Origin: Pseudoclavibacter terrae
GTDB taxonomy: Bacteria; Actinomycetota; Actinomycetes; Actinomycetales; Microbacteriaceae
DNA: 64,000 nucleotides
Direction of reading: 5' to 3'
NCBI RefSeq assembly: GCF_008831075.1
Contig: NZ_WBJX01000001.1
Span: 1,269,214-1,333,213 of the forward strand
Shown here: one piece after another, positions 59,796 to 64,000 of the stretch
Position numbering within the stretch: the stretch's first letter is position 1
Layout of the letters: each line of letters begins with the position of its first letter
Notes under the pieces: generated by a model
What the model saw: only the letters and a program-made list of their open reading frames with translations
Told to the model about the DNA's origin: nothing
Databases searched by the model: none
Program-made: the position numbers and the translations under genes

Positions 59796-60150
59796 GTGGG
59801 GCTCGTTTCAAATGCTCGGGGAGTTATGGGCGCGCGCGGCTGGAGGGGAGGGATGGGAGTGAACTGGGCCGCGCCGGTCGCTGTGCGCCCGGCAGGCCCG
59901 GTGAGCTCATCCCCGGGTTCGTTGCTGACTTCCTGTCGCAAGGGTCAGGACCTCGGACTGGAGAGGGAAGAACGGCGCGCTTACCGGTGTGTCGCTCTTC
60001 GGGTTGGCGTTCGCGCCGCTCCTCGACGACGCGGAGAACGTCCGCGTCGTCGAGGAGCAGGCACCAGCGGGTGACTTCAGTCACCGGCTTCTAGCGGCCT
60101 GCTGGGCGCTAAAGACGGCTCGTATGGGCTCGAGCGCCTTCTCGTGAATT
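59796..60150. other. Intergenic region with a perfect 18-bp hairpin
   Basis: This 355-bp gap lies downstream of the anchor protein and upstream of the leftward Tat gene. GCTCCTCGACGACGCGGA (60018-60035) pairs perfectly with TCCGCGTCGTCGAGGAGC (60041-60058) around a 5-nt loop. No T-run follows on either strand. It may end the anchor-protein message or insulate the Tat gene. No gene is seen. Confidence 0.6.
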
Positions 60151-62007
60151 TCAGTCTGTCGAGTTGGACCGGTGTCGACGAGCAAACATCAGGCAGAACC
60201 CCAAAGCGGCGAGGACCGCAGCCGCGAAGCCGATCCAAGGCGAAGCTGGCGAACCAGTCTGCACGAGTGTCGGCTCAGGAGCCACAGGTGCGGGCGCTGT
60301 CGGTGTCTCCGTGGCAGTCGGAGACGGAGACGGAGCTACAGTCAGCGTCGCGGTAGGCGTGGGCGTGGGCGTCGCAGTGGGCGTGGGCGTGGGCGTCGCA
60401 GTGGGCGTGGGCGTGGGCGTGGGCGTCGCAGTGGGCGTGGGCGTGGGTGTCGCAGTCGGCGTGGGCGTAGGCGTGGGCGTGGGCGTGGGCGTGGGCGTCG
60501 CAGTAGGCGTGGGCGTCGGTGTCGGTATCGGCGTGGGCGTGGGCGTGGGCGTAGGTGTAGGCGTAGGCGTCGGCGTCGCAGTAGGCGTGGGCGTCGGTGT
60601 CGGCGTGGGCGTCGCAGTAGGCGTCACGGTGGGCGGGATCACGGGGGTGGTGGCGGTGTTGGTAACCGTGACTACAACGGATTCGCCGGCAGCGATTGTG
60701 ACTGACGCGGGCGAAAGCACCGGAGTGCTCCACTCGATGCCGTCGATCGTTGGCAGGTTCGTTTCGGTGAACGTCACCACTGTGCCGACCGGCAGGTCCT
60801 GCGGGCCAGCGACGACCGTGCCGTCAGCTAACAGGGTCAGCGACCCGGTCTGCGCGACGCCGGTAGCGTCCGAGTACGAGTACTCGACCGTGAACTGCGT
60901 GTCGGCCGGAACCAACGGCGCTCCATCACCGAAGAGAGCCTTCGACCCCTCGAACCCACCAACGGCAGAGTTGGGCGTGATGCAGTTCCCGAACGTGCCG
61001 ATCCACGGGTAGTTGTGGTGCTCGGTGCCGGTTCCGCGGACGCTCAGGTCGCCCCCGATGAACAGGCGTCCGTTGCTGCTCGTGGAGATCTCGGCGTTCG
61101 CACTGGGGGCGAGGATCGAACCGGCGAACTGGCTCGTGCCGCCGAGCGACAGGCTGGTCGCGTCGGGCAGGTTCCACATGATCTGCGAGGAGACGTTGCC
61201 GAGGCCGGCGCCACTGTTGTTCCCGACGCCCTCGATGGCCATCGATATCGGGCTGATATCCAGTGCCTGGCCCGTGATGTTCACGAGAATCGGCGCATTC
61301 GTTGGGATTCCGCGGAAGCCGAAGCCCGTCACACCCTGCAGCGACTCCGCCGCGACGGTGAAGACCTGGATGCCCTCCGTCGGTGTGCCCGTGAAGGTTG
61401 CCAGCGCTCCGGAGACGGTGACGCTTCCCGTCGTTGAAAGGTCGGCAAGCGAAGAGGAAGCGAGATCGACATCGGCACCGAGCCCGTCGTGGGGTGACAG
61501 GGCGGCAGACGCGCCGAGCTGGCTGCGGGCGGAGCCATCAGGCTGCAGCGTTCCGTCCAGGATTCCTCCGATGCGCGCGTTCGCGGCGTACACCGTCGTC
61601 GTAGGTGAGACCGCGACGTCGCCACCCACCCTGAGGACAGGCTCGCCGGGCGCGGGCACGATACCTGAGCCGACACCGACGGCGCCGACGTTGAAACTGC
61701 TGATGAACTGCTTCGCGAACGCTGCGTTACCCTCGACGACGAGCAGGCCCTCGGACTCGGCGGCCTCTCCCGTCGCGGCGTAGTCACCGCCGACGTAGAC
61801 GGCAGGCGATGAATCCTCATACGTGAAGACGCTGCCGAGTTCGGGGAAGCTCCCAGGCGCTGGACACGTCGGCGCCGCCGACGCACGCGGGGCGGCCGCA
61901 GACGAGGCTACGACTCCCGTGATGGCGAGGCCTACGACCGCGACTGCTGACAGCAGACGCGCGAGGCGATTTGGCCGCGCAGTGCGCGTGCCGAGGGTGA
62001 TGCTCAT
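60151..62007 (-). CDS. Choice-of-anchor A surface protein with Thr-Pro stalk and sorting signal
   Basis: A 618-residue secreted wall protein. AAGGAG lies 4 bases before ATG 62007. A signal peptide spans ~1-45 ([14 protein letters not shown]). Residues ~46-350 are a choice-of-anchor A domain ([29 protein letters not shown]). Residues ~355-450 are a DUF5979/SpaA-like Ig domain. Residues ~455-570 are a Thr-Pro repeat stalk. The end is L-V-Q-T-G followed by a hydrophobic stretch and R-R-H-R, a sortase-type signal with a non-standard motif. It is probably an adhesin. Confidence 0.85.
   Translation of the reverse strand: MSITLGTRTARPNRLARLLSAVAVVGLAITGVVASSAAAPRASAAPTCPAPGSFPELGSVFTYEDSSPAVYVGGDYAATGEAAESEGLLVVEGNAAFAKQFISSFNVGAVGVGSGIVPAPGEPVLRVGGDVAVSPTTTVYAANARIGGILDGTLQPDGSARSQLGASAALSPHDGLGADVDLASSSLADLSTTGSVTVSGALATFTGTPTEGIQVFTVAAESLQGVTGFGFRGIPTNAPILVNITGQALDISPISMAIEGVGNNSGAGLGNVSSQIMWNLPDATSLSLGGTSQFAGSILAPSANAEISTSSNGRLFIGGDLSVRGTGTEHHNYPWIGTFGNCITPNSAVGGFEGSKALFGDGAPLVPADTQFTVEYSYSDATGVAQTGSLTLLADGTVVAGPQDLPVGTVVTFTETNLPTIDGIEWSTPVLSPASVTIAAGESVVVTVTNTATTPVIPPTVTPTATPTPTPTPTPTATPTPTPTPTPTPTPTPIPTPTPTPTATPTPTPTPTPTPTPTATPTPTPTATPTPTPTPTATPTPTPTATPTPTPTATLTVAPSPSPTATETPTAPAPVAPEPTLVQTGSPASPWIGFAAAVLAALGFCLMFARRHRSNSTD
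60350..60630 (-). repeat. Hexanucleotide tandem repeat encoding the Thr-Pro stalk
   Basis: About 280 bp consist of GGCGTG-type 6-bp units on the plus strand, interrupted by GTCGCAGTG-like variants, and encode (Thr-Pro)n with Ala and Ile exceptions. Units of six keep the frame, so slippage changes stalk length without breaking the gene. Confidence 0.9.
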
Positions 62008-62684
62008 CGAGCTCCTTGATCGGATGTAAGCGCCTGCGGCAACGGTCAGAGACGCTTGCCGGCGGGCGTTGGGCAATATAGGTGGCTGAGTGCCACGGTT
62101 CTGTGGCGAGGGCGAGGGCGAGAGCGCAGCGAGCGGCTGCAACGCCGTGCGGTCGAGGTGCCGCGTCGCGACGCAGGTCGAGCGCAGGAGCGCCGGGCCG
62201 TCGGCCGCTCAGTTGGGCAGTTTTCTAGCGATGGTGCCGCGGGCGTCTGTCTGCCCGGCGTGGGCACTGTGTCCCGATGGAGGCGTTGCAGGTCGACCAA
62301 GATTGCGCTTTTGTGGCGCACTGGTTCCAGGACCGGACAACCACGTGGTGCCTTGGGTGACCGATGTTCCGTATGCGACGAGCCGCCTAGATACTCACCT
62401 TCTTTCCGCTGATTCGAGTTTGCATGCACTCGGACGACTCCATCGGGTCCGAGCTGCAAGCGTTCTAGCTGGCTGGTTCGCAAGACTACTTCTATCCGAG
62501 CGCCGTTGTCGACACGTATTAGCAAATTTAAGTGACCAACGTGGATTCGGGTGTGGTTCCAAACCGCGTGCACGGCCGCGAAGCGCTCGTACCCCTTGCG
62601 GTACGCATCCGCCCTTCACGCCCGGGGTATTCACGACACGCCTCCGGCAACCGGGAGTCCTCGCAACGCGCGAAGATAGACGTG
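62008..62684. other. Intergenic region between anchor protein and LacI regulator
   Basis: This 677-bp stretch has no gene that I can support. Frames are open on both strands but show no family pattern. The DNA around 62380-62540 is lower in GC and probably holds promoters for the two divergent genes. I found no clear operator for the LacI protein. Confidence 0.5.
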
Positions 62685-63719
62685 ATGTCAGATACTGCGA
62701 AAGAGTCCAACCGAACGAAACCGGCGACACGCGCCGACGTTGCCCGCCTGGCTGGAGTCAGCCCGAGTGTCGTCTCGTTCGCCCTCAACAAGGGCTCAGG
62801 ACGAGTTGCCGAGGACACGGCACGCCGCGTACGAGAGGCCGCCGCACTGCTCGGCTATGTCCCGAACGCGGCGGCGCGCGCACTTCGAAGAGGAACCTCG
62901 GACGCTATCGGGCTGCTGATCCACGACATCCGGAACCCGTTCTACAATCAGATCGCGGCCGAGGTGCAGCAGGCCTGCGACCGGCACGGCAGGAATCTCA
63001 TCGTCGCGACGCCGCTCGGGCAAGGGGCACGGTTCGTGCCCCTGTTGATGCAGTTGGACGCGAGCAAGCTGGCGGGCATCATCGTGACAGTGCATCTGTC
63101 AGCAGAGACCATTGACCGTCTCCTCGCGGCAGGATTCTCCACGCCCGTCGTGCAGCTCAACTCCAACGAGCCTCTTCCTGGCGCCGTGGGTCTGCGCCCC
63201 GGCTACCCCGGCGCGATCGACGCAGCCTTCGATCATCTAGCGGAACTCGGTCACGAATCCATCGCGTTCGTTGGCCCCCGGACGCCGCGCGCGCTGCAGA
63301 TCCAGCGGTGGGAGGCGTACCACCGCGAACGAGGCGTGCCGCGAGGCAGTTACGCCGAGGTGGAGCCGACGCGGGCCGGGGGTCACGACGGGATGCGTCA
63401 GGTGCTGACAGAGGGCACTCCGACGGCGGTCTTCGCTGGCACCGGACTCATCGCAGTCGGTGTGATGCTCGCATTGCAGGAAGCTGGCCTTCGCGTGCCC
63501 GATGACATCTCGGTCCTCTCATACGACGACATCCCTGACATCCAGTTCATGTTGCCTCCGCTGACCAGCATCCGCATCCCCGTCGAAGAGATGGCACGTG
63601 ATGCAGTCGACGCGCTTATCTCTCGTTCGCCGCTTGCGGAGGAGCAACGGCAGTACACGAGCGCCCTGATCGTGCGCGGCTCGACGAGTGCGCCGAACCC
63701 AGACCGGTTGCGGCGCTGA
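62685..63719 (+). CDS. LacI-family transcriptional regulator
   Basis: A 344-residue repressor. The helix-turn-helix is at residues ~15-35 (T-R-A-D-V-A-R-L-A-G-V-S-P-S-V-V-S-F) and the hinge R-R-V-R-E-A-A-A-L-L-G-Y-V-P-N-A follows. The periplasmic-binding-type sensor (I-G-L-L-I-H-D-I-R-N-P-F-Y) reaches to the end. The ATG at 62685 gives the usual family start; frames open further upstream are not coding. It precedes a membrane protein gene by 162 bp, which may be its target. The effector, probably a sugar or related solute, is unknown. Confidence 0.92.
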   Translation: MSDTAKESNRTKPATRADVARLAGVSPSVVSFALNKGSGRVAEDTARRVREAAALLGYVPNAAARALRRGTSDAIGLLIHDIRNPFYNQIAAEVQQACDRHGRNLIVATPLGQGARFVPLLMQLDASKLAGIIVTVHLSAETIDRLLAAGFSTPVVQLNSNEPLPGAVGLRPGYPGAIDAAFDHLAELGHESIAFVGPRTPRALQIQRWEAYHRERGVPRGSYAEVEPTRAGGHDGMRQVLTEGTPTAVFAGTGLIAVGVMLALQEAGLRVPDDISVLSYDDIPDIQFMLPPLTSIRIPVEEMARDAVDALISRSPLAEEQRQYTSALIVRGSTSAPNPDRLRR

Positions 63720-63881
63720 TCAGTCGCCGGCTGACAGACCGAGCACAGTGGGTCGCATGACAACATTGTCCCGTTCGCAGTCCCGCAAGCTTCCCCGGTG
63801 GGAGAGGCAACCGGCTCGAATGGCAGCGAAGCTCCAAACGGGCGGCCTGCCGAAACGACTTCTCAGATCGGAAATCACGTC

Positions 63882-64000
63882 ATGAGCGACATTCGCCACC
63901 CCAAGTCCGTGCCCCGAATGATCTGGGTGGGCCTCGCTGCCGTCGCCTTCTACGTTCTCCTCGCGGCAGTCGGAGGCAACCTGCTGAGCGTGTTCGCGGA
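63882..64000 (+). CDS. Start of a membrane transporter-like protein (truncated by window end)
   Basis: The first 39 residues are visible: a polar start M-S-D-I-R-H-P-K-S-V-P-R followed by a membrane segment (W-V-G-L-A-A-V-A-F-Y-V-L-L-A-A-V). GGAAA lies upstream of the ATG at 63882. The topology fits an MFS or other secondary transporter, consistent with control by the LacI regulator upstream. The family cannot be fixed from this fragment. Confidence 0.6.
   Translation, partial: MSDIRHPKSVPRMIWVGLAAVAFYVLLAAVGGNLLSVFA

Noticed and set aside
60350..60630. Repetitive region that could be taken for a CRISPR-like or satellite array
   Set aside because: Units are 6 bp without spacers and encode the Thr-Pro stalk of a surface protein in frame.
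62046..62573. 175-codon minus-strand frame upstream of the LacI gene
   Set aside because: Arg/Pro-rich with uneven composition, no start signal and no motif; treated as noncoding.
63756..63885. 42-codon frame overlapping the last gene by ATGA
   Set aside because: Basic low-complexity translation, no Shine-Dalgarno and no family; the overlap alone is not enough support.

Overview
The window reads as high-GC actinobacterial DNA, most likely Microbacteriaceae (Microbacterium-like). The support is a PucR-type fasR next to fabD-fabH-acpP-fabF, aceE directly upstream of it, an actinobacterial DUF3145 gene, proBA, a DUF3417-type alpha-glucan phosphorylase, and many GTG and TTG starts. It falls into three blocks: a prophage (1 to about 35.59 kb), a chromosomal housekeeping block (35.6-55.35 kb), and a tRNA-anchored accessory island that leads into surface-protein and regulatory genes (55.35-64 kb).

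Prophage, 1-35,592. This is a siphovirus-type prophage with its left end outside the window; no integrase or attL is visible. From left to right it carries a leftward repressor (only its first 32 codons are inside), a divergent small HTH protein, an AlpA/excisionase-like HTH protein and a KilAC/Bro-type antirepressor. A tightly overlapped early operon follows: a YqaJ/lambda-type exonuclease with a possible partner, an HNH-like protein, a C5 cytosine methyltransferase broken by one missing base, a GIY-YIG-like protein, a replisome-organizer-like winged helix protein, SSB, DUF4326 and several unknowns. After a strong terminator comes the packaging and structural run: HNH endonuclease, a small PrimPol-like primase, both terminase genes, portal, MuF-like protein, scaffold, capsid, head-tail connectors, tail terminator, major tail protein, tail assembly chaperones joined by a -1 frameshift, tape measure and minor tail/fibre proteins. 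Two leftward genes interrupt the late region as a candidate moron. Lysis uses an amidase, an M15 peptidase and three small membrane proteins. The right end holds two leftward small genes, a DUF3263 regulator, an 11-bp-phased direct repeat and a tRNA with CAT anticodon that forms the attR side.

Housekeeping block. A TetR/ScbR-like regulator precedes an RND exporter with an unusual coiled-coil insert. Then come proB, proA, a small membrane protein, alpha-glucan phosphorylase and DUF3145. These converge on the leftward aceE-fasR-fabD-fabH-acpP-fabF cluster, which couples acetyl-CoA formation to type II fatty acid synthesis. A peroxiredoxin runs divergently from aceE, and its stop codon lies inside tRNA-Val(TAC).

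Accessory island. Immediately 3' of tRNA-Val there is an exact 11-bp tandem repeat, an excisionase-like gene and a decayed tyrosine integrase, which mark an old integration. Beyond lie Tat-exported proteins of unknown function (two clearly paralogous), in DNA of visibly lower GC and with long gene-poor gaps. A sortase-type choice-of-anchor A surface protein with a long Thr-Pro stalk follows, then a LacI-family regulator and the start of a membrane protein cut by the window end. All functional calls come from reading the sequence and translated motifs; no database search was run.
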